DNA of 62,109 nucleotides from Pseudomonas sp. UBA4194. GTDB taxonomy: Bacteria > Pseudomonadota > Gammaproteobacteria > Pseudomonadales > Pseudomonadaceae. Under the pieces are notes generated by a model. The model was not told where the DNA came from. It was given only the letters and a program-made list of their open reading frames with translations, and did not search any database. The position numbers and the translations under genes were made by a program. The stretch is from NCBI RefSeq assembly GCF_002379585.1, contig NZ_DFUE01000076.1, positions 58,220-120,328 on the forward strand. Direction: 5' to 3'. Positions 8,955-19,000 of this stretch are shown here, piece after piece; the first letter of the stretch is position 1; each line of letters opens with the position of its first letter.

Positions 8955-11375
8955 ATGAGCGACCAGCAGGAATCCAACGAGCAGCCATCCGAACACCTGG
9001 ACAGCGAGCACATCGAACACTCGACTCACTCCAGCACCGAACTCGCCCTGCCAGGCCAGAACCTGCCCGACAAGGTCTACATCATCCCGATCCACAATCG
9101 CCCGTTCTTCCCCGCGCAGGTGTTGCCGGTCATCGTCAACGAAGAGCCCTGGGCCGAAACCCTGGACCTGGTGGCCAAAACCGACCACCACTCCCTGGCG
9201 CTGTTCTTCATGGACACCCCGCCCGACGACCATCGCCACTTCGATACCTCCAGCCTGCCGCTGTACGGCACGCTGGTGAAAATCCATCACGCCAGCCGCG
9301 AGAACGGCAAATTGCAGTTCGTTGCCCAAGGCCTCTCGCGAGTGCGTATCCGCACCTGGCTCAAGCACCATCGCCCGCCCTATCTGGTGGAAGTGGAATA
9401 CCCGCAGCAGCCCATCGAGCCCACCGACGAGGTCAAGGCCTACGGCATGGCGCTGATCAACGCCATCAAGGAGCTGTTGCCGCTCAACCCGCTGTACAGC
9501 GAAGAGCTGAAGAACTACCTCAACCGCTTCAGCCCCAATGACCCCTCGCCTCTTACCGACTTCGCCGCCGCCCTGACCTCCGCCACCGGCAACGAGCTGC
9601 AAACCGTGCTCGACTGCGTGCCCATGCTCAAACGCATGGAAAAAGTCCTGCCGATGCTGCGCAAGGAAGTCGAGGTGGCCCGGCTGCAGAAAGAAATTTC
9701 CGCCGAGGTCAACAAGAAGATCGGCGAGCATCAGCGCGAGTTCTTCCTCAAGGAACAGCTCAAGGTGATTCAGCAGGAGCTGGGGCTGACCAAAGACGAC
9801 CGCAGCGCCGATCTGGAGCAGTTCGAGCAGCGTCTGGAAGGCAAGACCCTGCCCCCCGCCGCGCAGAAGCGCATCGACGAAGAAATGCAGAAACTGTCGA
9901 TCCTGGAAACGGGGTCGCCCGAGTACGCCGTGACCCGCAATTACCTGGAATGGGCCACCGCCCTGCCGTGGGGGGTGTTCGGCAAGGACAAGCTCGACCT
10001 CAAGCACGCCCGCAAAGTGCTGGATCAGCATCACGCCGGGCTGGACGACATCAAGAGCCGCATCGTCGAGTTTCTCGCGGTGGGCGCCTATAAAGGCGAA
10101 ATCAGCGGCTCTATCGTGCTGCTGGTGGGCCCGCCAGGCGTGGGCAAAACCAGTGTCGGTAAATCCATCGCCGAATCCCTGGGCCGACCGTTCTATCGCT
10201 TCAGCCTGGGCGGCATGCGCGACGAGGCGGAAATCAAGGGCCATCGCCGCACCTACATCGGCGCCCAGCCGGGCAAGCTGGTGCAGGCGTTGAAAGACGT
10301 CGAGGTGATGAACCCGGTGATCATGCTCGACGAGATCGACAAGATGGGCCAGAGCTACCAGGGCGATCCGGCCTCGGCGCTGCTGGAAACCCTGGACCCG
10401 GAACAGAACGTCGATTTCCTCGACCATTACCTGGACCTGCGTCTGGACCTGTCCAAGGTGTTGTTCATCTGTACGGCCAACACCCTGGATTCCATCCCCG
10501 GCCCGCTGCTGGACCGCATGGAAGTGATTCGTCTGTCGGGTTACATCACCGAAGAGAAGCTGGCGATCGCCAAGCGTCACCTGTGGCCCAAGCAATTGGA
10601 AAAGGCTGGCGTGGACAAGAGCCGCCTGAGCATCAGCGACAGCGCCCTGCGCGTAGTGATCGAAGGCTATGCCCGGGAAGCCGGCGTGCGCCAGCTGGAG
10701 AAACAGCTGGGCAAGCTGGTGCGCAAGGCCGTGGTGCAATTGATCGAGAAGCCCGATGCGGTGATCAAGCTGGGGCCCAAGGATCTGGAGTCTTCGCTGG
10801 GCATGCCGGTGTTCCGCAGCGAACAGGTGCTGGCGGGCAAAGGCGTCATCACTGGCCTGGCCTGGACCAGCATGGGCGGGGCGACCTTGCCCATCGAGGC
10901 GACCCGCATCCATACCTTGAACCGCGGCTTCAAGCTGACGGGGCAACTGGGTGATGTGATGAAGGAGTCGGCGGAAATCGCCTACAGCTACGTCAGCTCC
11001 AACCTCAAGCAGTTCGGCGCTGACGCCAAGTTCTTCGACGAGGCCTTCGTGCACTTGCACGTTCCTGAAGGCGCCACGCCCAAGGATGGCCCGAGCGCGG
11101 GGGTTACCATGGCCAGCGCCCTGCTGTCCCTGGCGCGCGACCAGGCGCCGAAGAAAGGCGTGGCCATGACCGGTGAGCTGACCCTGACCGGGCATGTGCT
11201 GCCCATTGGCGGCGTTCGCGAGAAGGTGATTGCCGCGCGGCGCCAGAAGATCATGGAGTTGATCCTGCCGGAGCCCAACCGCGGGCATTTCGAAGAGCTG
11301 CCGGACTACCTTAAGCAAGGTATCACCGTACACTTCGCCAAACGCTTCGCGGACGTTGCCAGAATATTGTTTTGA
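8955..11375 (+). CDS. lon: ATP-dependent Lon protease (second chromosomal type)
   Basis: An 806-residue AAA+ serine protease. The N-terminal substrate-binding domain spans about 35-230 (VYIIPIHNRPFFPAQVLPV). Walker A is GPPGVGKTS (about 393), Walker B is VIMLDEIDKM. The proteolytic domain has the catalytic serine in DGPSAGVTM (about 715) and the lysine in REKVIAARR (about 758), so the Ser-Lys dyad is intact. The start at 8955 precedes a short acidic leader common in this Lon subgroup. There are no clpPX or hupB neighbours as for the primary lon, and the position next to gcd suggests the second Lon paralogue of the P. putida group. Targets are unknown. Confidence 0.93.
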   Translation: MSDQQESNEQPSEHLDSEHIEHSTHSSTELALPGQNLPDKVYIIPIHNRPFFPAQVLPVIVNEEPWAETLDLVAKTDHHSLALFFMDTPPDDHRHFDTSSLPLYGTLVKIHHASRENGKLQFVAQGLSRVRIRTWLKHHRPPYLVEVEYPQQPIEPTDEVKAYGMALINAIKELLPLNPLYSEELKNYLNRFSPNDPSPLTDFAAALTSATGNELQTVLDCVPMLKRMEKVLPMLRKEVEVARLQKEISAEVNKKIGEHQREFFLKEQLKVIQQELGLTKDDRSADLEQFEQRLEGKTLPPAAQKRIDEEMQKLSILETGSPEYAVTRNYLEWATALPWGVFGKDKLDLKHARKVLDQHHAGLDDIKSRIVEFLAVGAYKGEISGSIVLLVGPPGVGKTSVGKSIAESLGRPFYRFSLGGMRDEAEIKGHRRTYIGAQPGKLVQALKDVEVMNPVIMLDEIDKMGQSYQGDPASALLETLDPEQNVDFLDHYLDLRLDLSKVLFICTANTLDSIPGPLLDRMEVIRLSGYITEEKLAIAKRHLWPKQLEKAGVDKSRLSISDSALRVVIEGYAREAGVRQLEKQLGKLVRKAVVQLIEKPDAVIKLGPKDLESSLGMPVFRSEQVLAGKGVITGLAWTSMGGATLPIEATRIHTLNRGFKLTGQLGDVMKESAEIAYSYVSSNLKQFGADAKFFDEAFVHLHVPEGATPKDGPSAGVTMASALLSLARDQAPKKGVAMTGELTLTGHVLPIGGVREKVIAARRQKIMELILPEPNRGHFEELPDYLKQGITVHFAKRFADVARILF

Positions 11376-11429
11376 CCGTGGTGTAAGTGGCGAATGGAGG
11401 GGTGGGGTGCATCTGATGCATTGTGGCGT

Positions 11430-11570
11430 CTGGTTCGCGGCTATGACGCCGCTCCTACGGGGGGGGGCGTGAACCTGGGATTTCGTGGGGTGGCGTTCGC
11501 GGCTGTGACGCCGCTCCTACGGAGGGGGGGTGCGGTCCTTGTAGGAGCGGCGTCATAGCCGCGAACCAGA
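11430..11570. repeat. Cluster of three REP palindromes
   Basis: Two direct copies (about 11430-11460 and 11494-11525, core GCGGCTATGACGCCGCTCCT) and one inverted copy (about 11538-11569) lie between the convergent lon and pfpI genes. Such clusters can form cruciforms or bidirectional RNA hairpins. No coding sequence is visible in the interval. Confidence 0.8.
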
Positions 11571-11605
11571 CGCTGCGGTACACCAGACACACCGCAGGCC
11601 GCTGT

Positions 11606-12187
11606 TCATAGGGTGATGCGCGTGCCCAGCAGGCCCAGGAAGCCTGCCAGCCAGCTCGGGTGGGCGGGCCAGGCGGGGGCGGTCACCAGGTTGCCCTGCA
11701 CATGGGCCTGGTTGACTTCGATATCGATGAAATGGCCGCCTGCCAGCCGGACCTCTGGCGCACATGCCGGGTAAGCACTGCATTCGCGCCCCTCCAACAC
11801 CCCCGCCGCCGCCAGCACCTGCGCACCATGGCACACCGCTGCAATCGGCTTGCCAGCCTCGTCGAAGCCCCGCACCAACTCCAACACCTTCTCGTTCAGG
11901 CGCAGATACTCCGGCGCCCGCCCTCCAGGTATCACCAGGGCATCGTAATCGTGTGCCTCGACCCCGGCGAAATCATGGTTCAGGGCAAAATTGTGGCCGG
12001 GTTTCTCGCTGTAGGTCTGGTCACCCTCGAAATCGTGGATCGCGGTCCGTACGTGGTCGCCGGCTTTCTTCTGCGGGCACACCGCATGCACCGTGTGACC
12101 CACCATCAACAGAGCCTGGAAAGGCACTATCACTTCGTAATCTTCGACGTAGTCGCCGACCAGCATCAGGATCTTCTTGGCAGTCAT
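11606..12187 (-). CDS. DJ-1/PfpI family protein
   Basis: A 193-residue cytoplasmic protein starting at ATG 12187. The open frame extends to 12319, but the MTAKKILMLVGDYVEDYE start is the normal family N-terminus. The nucleophile elbow is AAVCHGAQVL with Cys119-His120, and an acidic partner sits at about Glu18. This is the glutamine amidotransferase-like fold of PfpI/DJ-1 proteins, which include proteases, deglycases and chaperone-like members; the substrate cannot be read from sequence. It is transcribed away from the Tc cluster and probably marks its chromosomal border. Confidence 0.85.
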   Translation of the reverse strand: MTAKKILMLVGDYVEDYEVIVPFQALLMVGHTVHAVCPQKKAGDHVRTAIHDFEGDQTYSEKPGHNFALNHDFAGVEAHDYDALVIPGGRAPEYLRLNEKVLELVRGFDEAGKPIAAVCHGAQVLAAAGVLEGRECSAYPACAPEVRLAGGHFIDIEVNQAHVQGNLVTAPAWPAHPSWLAGFLGLLGTRITL

Positions 12188-12344
12188 GAACAGGTGCTCC
12201 TCGGTAAGGGGTCGCGCTACAAGATTCAGCAAGCCTAGCTGCTGTTTGTAACCAACGCCCCTTGGCAGACGCCAGGCCCCGTCCTGCAAGGGCTGCGCGA
12301 CCGATAGAGTCGCCGCCATACACCCAAATGAATGCCCTGCCTAC

Positions 12345-12363
12345 CTATCAGTTCTACGGATTA
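12345..12363. promoter_or_regulatory. Motif shared with the TcB upstream region (site 1)
   Basis: The sequence CCTACCTATCAGTTCTACGG, about 65 bases before the A1 start, is repeated with three changes at 24608-24629 before the TcB gene. Its core is a dyad CTATC-N9-GAT(AG), imperfect here. A regulator-binding site or shared promoter element is inferred. Confidence 0.45.
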
Positions 12364-12426
12364 CTCCCCCTGCCCAGCGCCCTTTAAAACATCACACCTC
12401 AATTGCTCAACACGTGATGTGCAACC

Positions 12427-15400
12427 ATGACTACCCTTGAAAATTCTACCAATCCGCTGTTCGACAACCTGGTACCGGCCACCCCGGCCACCCGTTCCTC
12501 TACACGGCTGAGCTTCGCCGACGCCATGCCACGCATGGGCATGCGCTCGGTGTTCGACATCATCCGCCAGCCCAAGCAGGCGTTCACCCGCCAACTGCGC
12601 ACCCTGAGCGACGCCGACGGCGAGATGGCCTATGAAAACGCCATGTGCTACGCCACTCAGATCGCCCGCAGCTTTCGCGACGATGTGGTTTCCTCCGGTC
12701 GCAGCATCGCTCAGACCAGCCAGCGCAGCGGCGTAAGGGCCCTGGTCGATATCGGCCCCAGCTACCCTAACCTGTTCCGTGAAAACTGGGACGAGTTCTG
12801 CAAGGTCGGCGCCATCGAAGCCATGGACGGCCCGGTGGCCTACCTCGGCTCGCTGCGCCGTTTCGCCGAGCGCGAGATCGAGGACAACGCCGACGGCCAG
12901 ACCAATATCACCCTGGCCATCCGCCGCCCGGACCTGGACGCGCTGGTGATCGACGAACGCAGCACCTACCAGCCGGTGCCGATGCTGGATCTGGTCAACG
13001 ATGTGTTGACCCAGGGCATCGACAAGTACCAGAAGGAAAAAAATGACGTCCGGCCGATCCACACCCTGCTGGCCGAGAAGAAGCACCCGTTCGTGTTTCC
13101 TTATCACTTTGCGCATCAGCAGGTCAGCCTGGCACTCGGTGGCGACAAGCCCGGTCTGGGGCAACTCAACTATCGCCTCAGCGTAACGCCTGGGGGCAAA
13201 GACTGCGCGTACGGTGAAATCCTGCAGCCGGCAGCCAACGCGCTGCTTTCGATGACCGGTGTGAACCCAAGTCTGCAAAAACTGCTGCTGGCGCCCACGC
13301 TGTTCAGTCATTTCTATGTGGGCGTAGCAACGTTGCTGGGGAATAAGTGGTTCCACGCTACCGATACCGAGTCCATGCGACCGCAACCCCACTACAGCAC
13401 CGGATTTCTGCTTGCGCCCCAGGACGGGTTGGAGTCTGCCCTGCCGCCTGCCACAAACCTGGCCTGGGCGGACGCCACGGGTACGACTGTCGCACGCCTT
13501 GTTTCCGATAGTCATTCCGGCCTGCCGACCAAGACCCTATCCCTGAGCCTCTCCTCGCTACCGGGTCCGTCCGGAAGCGCGCGCCCTATGCACAACACGG
13601 TTTACAACGCGGGTTCGATCTACAAAACCCTGAGGATTGGTTACCAGGGTAGCGAATCAGACTTGGAAGAAGCCGCCGGTCGCTGCTGGGAACTGTCGGT
13701 CGATGCACGAACCTGGGGGGATATCGAGGACTTCCGGCCAAGCCACAGGCACGCCGCGCAATGGCGCATGACCTTCACCGCCGATCACGACTACACGCTG
13801 CGACCCGAAGAGTGCGCATTTTTTGCGGCGCACTATGGCATAGAGTTCACGCACGCCTCACTCAACCCACTGACTGCCCTCGAGACGTTCCTGCAAGCCA
13901 CCGATCTGAACAGCGAACAGATCGAAGCGTTGCTGGCAGTCAAGACGTGCGCGCCTATCAAGTCGGCCCATTTTATCCCGAGCAGCCGCGGAGCCCTCGG
14001 TGGTCAAGGCGTCAAACCCTACCCTCAGCCCAACCACTACGGTGCAGGCTACGTCAACGGCGTGGGCGGCAGCGACCCGGGTACACGTGATTACGACTTC
14101 AGGGCCAATGCCATGGACCTGGTCCAGGACGCGGGGACCCGGAAATGGCACCTGACCAATACCAGCCTGGAGCGCTTCGACCGCCTGCAGCGCATGATCC
14201 GCCTGCACAAGAGCACCGGCCTCTCTTATGCCGACCTCGACACGCTGTTGGTCAGCGCCATGCGCAGCGAAGGCGACGCTAATGCGGGAATGGAGCTCAA
14301 CACCAACTCCATGCGGGTGCTGGGCACGTTCCGTTACTTCAGCCAGCACTATCAGATCAATGCGCAAGAGTTTGCCGCGTTCGTGTATCACCTGACCCCG
14401 TGCGCCACGGTGGGCCAGGTGCCACTGCTGGATAAGGTCTTCAACACCTCGGTGCTCTTCGATCAACCTCTGGTCATCGACAACGTTGCATTCAGCCTGA
14501 GCAGTGGCGACCCGACCGAGCAGAGAACCGTGGCGCAGATCTGCGCGAGCCTCAGGGTCCAGCCCGGCGAGGAACTGGAGCGCATGGCCGCAGATACCCT
14601 GACAGCGGTGACTCCACTCAAGCGCTCTCTGGCCGTCTTGTCCTCGTTCTATCGTCAGGCCCGCATCGCGCAGATGTTCGGCCTGTCGGTGACAGACTGC
14701 TGGGAGCTGACCGATCTGCTGGGCGGCAGCGCCTATCGCAGCCTGATCGCCAGTGGCCGTCTGAAAGCGTTGGACGCCGCCGGCAAAGACGTTCTGGACG
14801 TCCTCATGGAGCTGGATTGGGCCGTCAACTGGCTCAAGGCCAACAAACTGAACGTGTCGCAGTTGCGCGCCCTGCTGATCAATTCACCCGAGGCAGTAAC
14901 GCAACAGCTGCTTGATCGTCTGCAACAGCTATCAACGGACGCCCACGCGCAGCGAGTCACACCCGCATCGATCAAGGCCCTGGCGCTGCCAGTCACCGAC
15001 CAGGCAGGCAGACTCATCGACTGGGTCGCCAAGCTACAGCCCTCCGCAGTGCTGGACGCCAATGGCTTGGTACCGGAGTGCACGCTGACGCTGGTCGACA
15101 CCACCCAGGAGCAACTCCAGCAGGCCGTGACCACGCTGATCGGCGATCTGGATCTGCACGACGAAGTGCGAGCCCATGCCACCGACATGCTCGCCGACTT
15201 CCTGGTCAACGCCGCCACCGCCCAGGCGCGTCTGAGCGAAGCCTGCCTGCAGGAACTGACCGGTCTGCTGCCGGAGTTGGCCCTGTTGGCAGCAAGGAGC
15301 ACGGCGCTGACACCCCACGGCTTGTTGCTCGCCGCCCTACAAGCCTGGCCGAACGGGCAGCCGGTCGAAGCCAACATCACGGCCTTGGGTCAACAGATCG

Positions 15401-15912
15401 GCAAGGTGCTGCTGATGGCCCAGACCTTGAAGTGGTCCCACACCGGCGCCCGCGCTTTGCGCACGTTCGTGGTCAAGCCGAGCTGGCTGGGCAGTGTCGG
15501 CTTGTGGCCGCAAAGCCTGCACAGTCTGCATCTGCTCAAGTCCTACGACACTCTGTTCAACACCCTGGGCCAACCGGAAGAGCGACTGTTGGACTATCTG
15601 GAACAGGCCAACACCAGCGTCTCCAAACGGCCCGGCAAACGGCAGCTGGCGCTGCAGAGCCAGGCCTGCAATGCCGACCTCGCCAGCCTGCTGGGCTGGA
15701 GCGAAACCGAGGTGGCGGTGCTCACCGCGCTGTTGCCCCAAGGCATCGCCAAGACCGTAGCGCATGTGGACTGGCTGCGTCGTGCCCAGGCACTGGCACT
15801 GGAAACCGGCTTGAGCACGGCAACCCTGGTGCAAGCCTGCGCGCTGACCGCGGATAGCCCGGAAGCCGATTGGCAGGCGGTAGGCCAAGCGGCAATCGCC
15901 GCGGCCATTTGA
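12427..15912 (+). CDS. Tc toxin TcaA-like subunit, copy A1
   Basis: A 1161-residue N-terminal half of a split Tc toxin A component. Residues about 28-232 form a VRP1-type (Salmonella virulence plasmid 28.1 kDa protein) domain, beginning LSFADAMPRMGMRSVFDI. The middle is probably the receptor-binding/shell region, and the C-terminal 330 residues are helical. No signal peptide is present, as expected for Tc subunits. Its first 615 shared bases and last roughly 1,000 bases are nearly identical to copy A2 at 20982-24521, but the central 1.8 kb is only moderately similar. It is followed by a TcaB-like gene; A1 plus TcaB approximates a full-length TcA chain. Confidence 0.88.
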   Translation: MTTLENSTNPLFDNLVPATPATRSSTRLSFADAMPRMGMRSVFDIIRQPKQAFTRQLRTLSDADGEMAYENAMCYATQIARSFRDDVVSSGRSIAQTSQRSGVRALVDIGPSYPNLFRENWDEFCKVGAIEAMDGPVAYLGSLRRFAEREIEDNADGQTNITLAIRRPDLDALVIDERSTYQPVPMLDLVNDVLTQGIDKYQKEKNDVRPIHTLLAEKKHPFVFPYHFAHQQVSLALGGDKPGLGQLNYRLSVTPGGKDCAYGEILQPAANALLSMTGVNPSLQKLLLAPTLFSHFYVGVATLLGNKWFHATDTESMRPQPHYSTGFLLAPQDGLESALPPATNLAWADATGTTVARLVSDSHSGLPTKTLSLSLSSLPGPSGSARPMHNTVYNAGSIYKTLRIGYQGSESDLEEAAGRCWELSVDARTWGDIEDFRPSHRHAAQWRMTFTADHDYTLRPEECAFFAAHYGIEFTHASLNPLTALETFLQATDLNSEQIEALLAVKTCAPIKSAHFIPSSRGALGGQGVKPYPQPNHYGAGYVNGVGGSDPGTRDYDFRANAMDLVQDAGTRKWHLTNTSLERFDRLQRMIRLHKSTGLSYADLDTLLVSAMRSEGDANAGMELNTNSMRVLGTFRYFSQHYQINAQEFAAFVYHLTPCATVGQVPLLDKVFNTSVLFDQPLVIDNVAFSLSSGDPTEQRTVAQICASLRVQPGEELERMAADTLTAVTPLKRSLAVLSSFYRQARIAQMFGLSVTDCWELTDLLGGSAYRSLIASGRLKALDAAGKDVLDVLMELDWAVNWLKANKLNVSQLRALLINSPEAVTQQLLDRLQQLSTDAHAQRVTPASIKALALPVTDQAGRLIDWVAKLQPSAVLDANGLVPECTLTLVDTTQEQLQQAVTTLIGDLDLHDEVRAHATDMLADFLVNAATAQARLSEACLQELTGLLPELALLAARSTALTPHGLLLAALQAWPNGQPVEANITALGQQIGKVLLMAQTLKWSHTGARALRTFVVKPSWLGSVGLWPQSLHSLHLLKSYDTLFNTLGQPEERLLDYLEQANTSVSKRPGKRQLALQSQACNADLASLLGWSETEVAVLTALLPQGIAKTVAHVDWLRRAQALALETGLSTATLVQACALTADSPEADWQAVGQAAIAAAI

Positions 15913-15949
15913 TGCACTGAAGTGTATCAGGGCGGGCCCCTTCGCAGGC

Positions 15950-15998
15950 AGGCGTACGCCACCTGCAGGAGCGGGCTTGCCCGCGAAAGGGACCGCCC
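15950..15998. repeat. REP-type palindrome between A1 and TcaB
   Basis: Contains CAGGAGCGGGCTTGCCCGCG, the common Pseudomonas GCGGGC-TTGCCCGC extragenic palindrome, in the 130-base gap between the A1 and TcaB-like genes. It could form an RNA hairpin that lowers downstream expression or protects the upstream mRNA. Confidence 0.65.
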
Positions 15999-16042
15999 AG
16001 ACACGCAAAACCCATTAACACCCAACAACGGAAACCCAAACC

Positions 16043-19000
16043 ATGACCATTGCAGCCTCTCTCAACGAAAGCTTTCGCGACGCCCTCGTCGCCTACTACC
16101 TGGGCGAAGTCGTGCCCAACGATGCCACCCTGAACAGCCTGGGTCTGACCGGAAAACTTAAAACCGAAAACGACCTCTACGAATTCCTGCTGCTCGACAC
16201 CCAAGTCACCCAGGCCGTGGAAACCAGCCCTGTGGCCAGCGCCATCGCCAGCCTGCAGCAGTACATCAACGGCGCCCTGCTGGGCATGGAACCTGGCTAC
16301 AACGACTGTCGCTTCAACGACAAGGTCGTTGCCGAATGGCGTGACCAGCGCGCCCAGTACCCGCTGTGGGCCGCCAACCAGCAACTGGCCTGGTACCCCT
16401 CGCTGTACATCGACCCGTCGCTGCGCATGAAGAAATCCAGCTACTTCCAGCAGCTGGAAAACGACATCAACCAGAACCGCATCACCCTGGACACTACTCA
16501 AGAGGCGGTGCAGGCGTACCTGGCCAGTTTCGAGGAAGTGGCCAACCTGACCATCATCAACGGCTACATCGATTCCACCGACTTCACCACCGGCACCTAC
16601 TTCTTCATCGGCAAGTCCCGGGCCGAAAACGCGTACTACTGGCGATCCGTGGACATGAACGCGCGCAGCTATGTGTCGCGTACCTCCGGACCGAAGAAAG
16701 ATAACCCACAACCCGGTGCCTGGTCGGACTGGAAGAGGGCCAACCTGCCCATTTCCGATTCAGCCATCGAGCACACCATCCGGCCTGTGTATTTCAACAA
16801 TCGGCTGTTCGTGACCTGGGTGGAGCGCGTGGACAATGTTGAACTGGTGAATGACGCCAGCACCGATGACCCCGCCATGCCCCAGACCAGTGCCAAGCTG
16901 CGTTTGAACCTGACGTACAAGAAATACGACGACAGCTGGAGTGCCCCGCAGTGCTACATCGAGGTAGATGCTGACCCTGCCGCGATGACCGATGATGGCC
17001 TGCCGGATATCAACAGTTTTGCCGTGGTGGATTTGTCGACCTCGCCAGAAGCGCTGCTGATGGCCATGCATGGTGGCTACACCAAAGCAGATGCCCCGGA
17101 CGGCGCGGCCGATAAGTACCGCATGCTCAAGTGCCTGAAGCTGGACAAGAACTTCAATGCCCTGCCGCTATACCCTGCACGAGGCGTGGCAGACAATGGG
17201 CAGGATACCGGTCCAAACCGGCCGATGGTGCTGCGCGCTGCCCGCCTGTTCGGCTATTCCAACGCCGGGTGTTTCCAGTTCCCGATCACCAAGGCCGCTA
17301 TTTCGATTCGATCCGCCAGAAACCTTGATCCAAATCCCGACAGCACCGGCGTCAACGGCTGGAACCATGCTGGATGGCAGGGGCGGATCGCGGCGAGTGA
17401 AAGCGGCGAAGGCGTGGCGTTTGATCCGCAGACCAACCGTCTGACCGTCAGAACCGAAGTGAGCCAGGCCTTCACGGCACCTACCGGTACCCTGACCACC
17501 TTGACCCTGACCGCTACAGGTGTCGACAACTATGTTATTTCGATCACCCTTCCTACCGATGAGGGTTCCAGCGAGTTCGCTCGTATCACCGGCCCTTCCA
17601 CTTTCAAGGCCACCAGTGGCAAGTTCAAGAGCAATGGTGACTTTCGTGTGGGCACGATGCTACGCGGCTCTCCGCATAGATGGCTTTTCAACAACTCAGG
17701 AGGTAGTTTTGATTCCACTGTGACACTGAATGTCTCCGGTGGTAGTGCCAACCTGGTAGGCAAGTACGTCAACATGTGGCTCATACGTGACTTCATGGCG
17801 AAGTTGGAGAGCGGCGAGACCTCAAGCCTGACGTTCTATCTGTACCCTGGATCGCCCGAGCACATCACCACTCGTAATGTCTGTACGTACGCAACGCCTG
17901 TCACGCGCTATCAGCAATTCCTGGCGCGCCCTTCGTCGATGATGAATGCAACGCCCCCAAACATCAGCCAGAAAATCGATCTGAAGCTCGCCGCTACACC
18001 ATTGCTGGAACTGGATCCACTACAGCACACGCAGTCAGTGAGCATCCCGATCGACCCAGAGACGCTCCGTCCGGCGTGGTCGGCGACCTGGCCCGACAAC
18101 GACCCCAGCTTCACCGTTATCCATGGCGTGCTGGTAACCCAGGCAGCCGGTACCGCCGTGAGCATCAAAGGCCATTGCGCCAGGGCCATAAAGATCGAAC
18201 TGCAGAGCGCTTCCAGCGACGATGGTCTGCGGTCGCCGAAAATCTCCACGTTCACCAGTTCAACGCTCGGCACCGCTGAGTTCATCGACTTCACCGGCTC
18301 GAGCATTGCCGAAAACGATACGGGCGATGCCGACCGCCAGCCGATTCGAATGAACACCCTGTTTGCACGCAACCTGGTCGAACACGCCAACGTAGCGCTC
18401 GAGAAGCTGCTCTCCTGGGAGACGCAGCTGCTGCCGGAGCCCGGCCTGGGAGAAGGCAAAGCCGACGAGGTGATGGACTTCCTGGGCGCCAATGGCCTGT
18501 ATTTCTGGGAGCTGTTCTTCCACCTGCCGTTTCTGGTCAGCCACCGCTTCAATGCCGAGCAGCAATTCAGCGAGGCGGACAAATGGTTGAGCTTCATCTT
18601 CGACCCGACTCGCCGTGGCGATGGCGATCGCCCTGATTACTGGAGCGTGGTGCCTCTGAAGGAAGCCAGTACCGGTCGTCAAATGGCCACGCAAGCCCCC
18701 ACCGACCCGGACGGCATCGCCAGCGACAATCCAGTGCATTACCGTAAGGCGGTCTACAACCACTACATCAAGAACCTGCTGGATCGCGGCGATGCAGCCT
18801 ACCGGCAACTGACCCCCGACGCGCTGAACGAAGCCAAGCTGTGGTACGTACGCGCCCTGGACCTGCTGGGTCCACGTCCGGACAAACGCCTGGTCAGCAG
18901 CTGGGAGCCGACCACCCTGAAAACCCTGTCCGACTCGATCAACTGGAAGCTGAGGGCGTTCGAAGATCGCCTCAACGAGCAGGAAAAACTCGTCAAGGAA

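Noticed and set aside
8748..11333. 861-codon minus-strand frame opposite lon
   Set aside because: Antisense shadow with biased composition. Lon has full catalytic motifs.
11430..11570. CRISPR array considered for the spaced repeats
   Set aside because: Only three units, one of them inverted, with irregular spacing and palindromic REP character. No cas genes are present.
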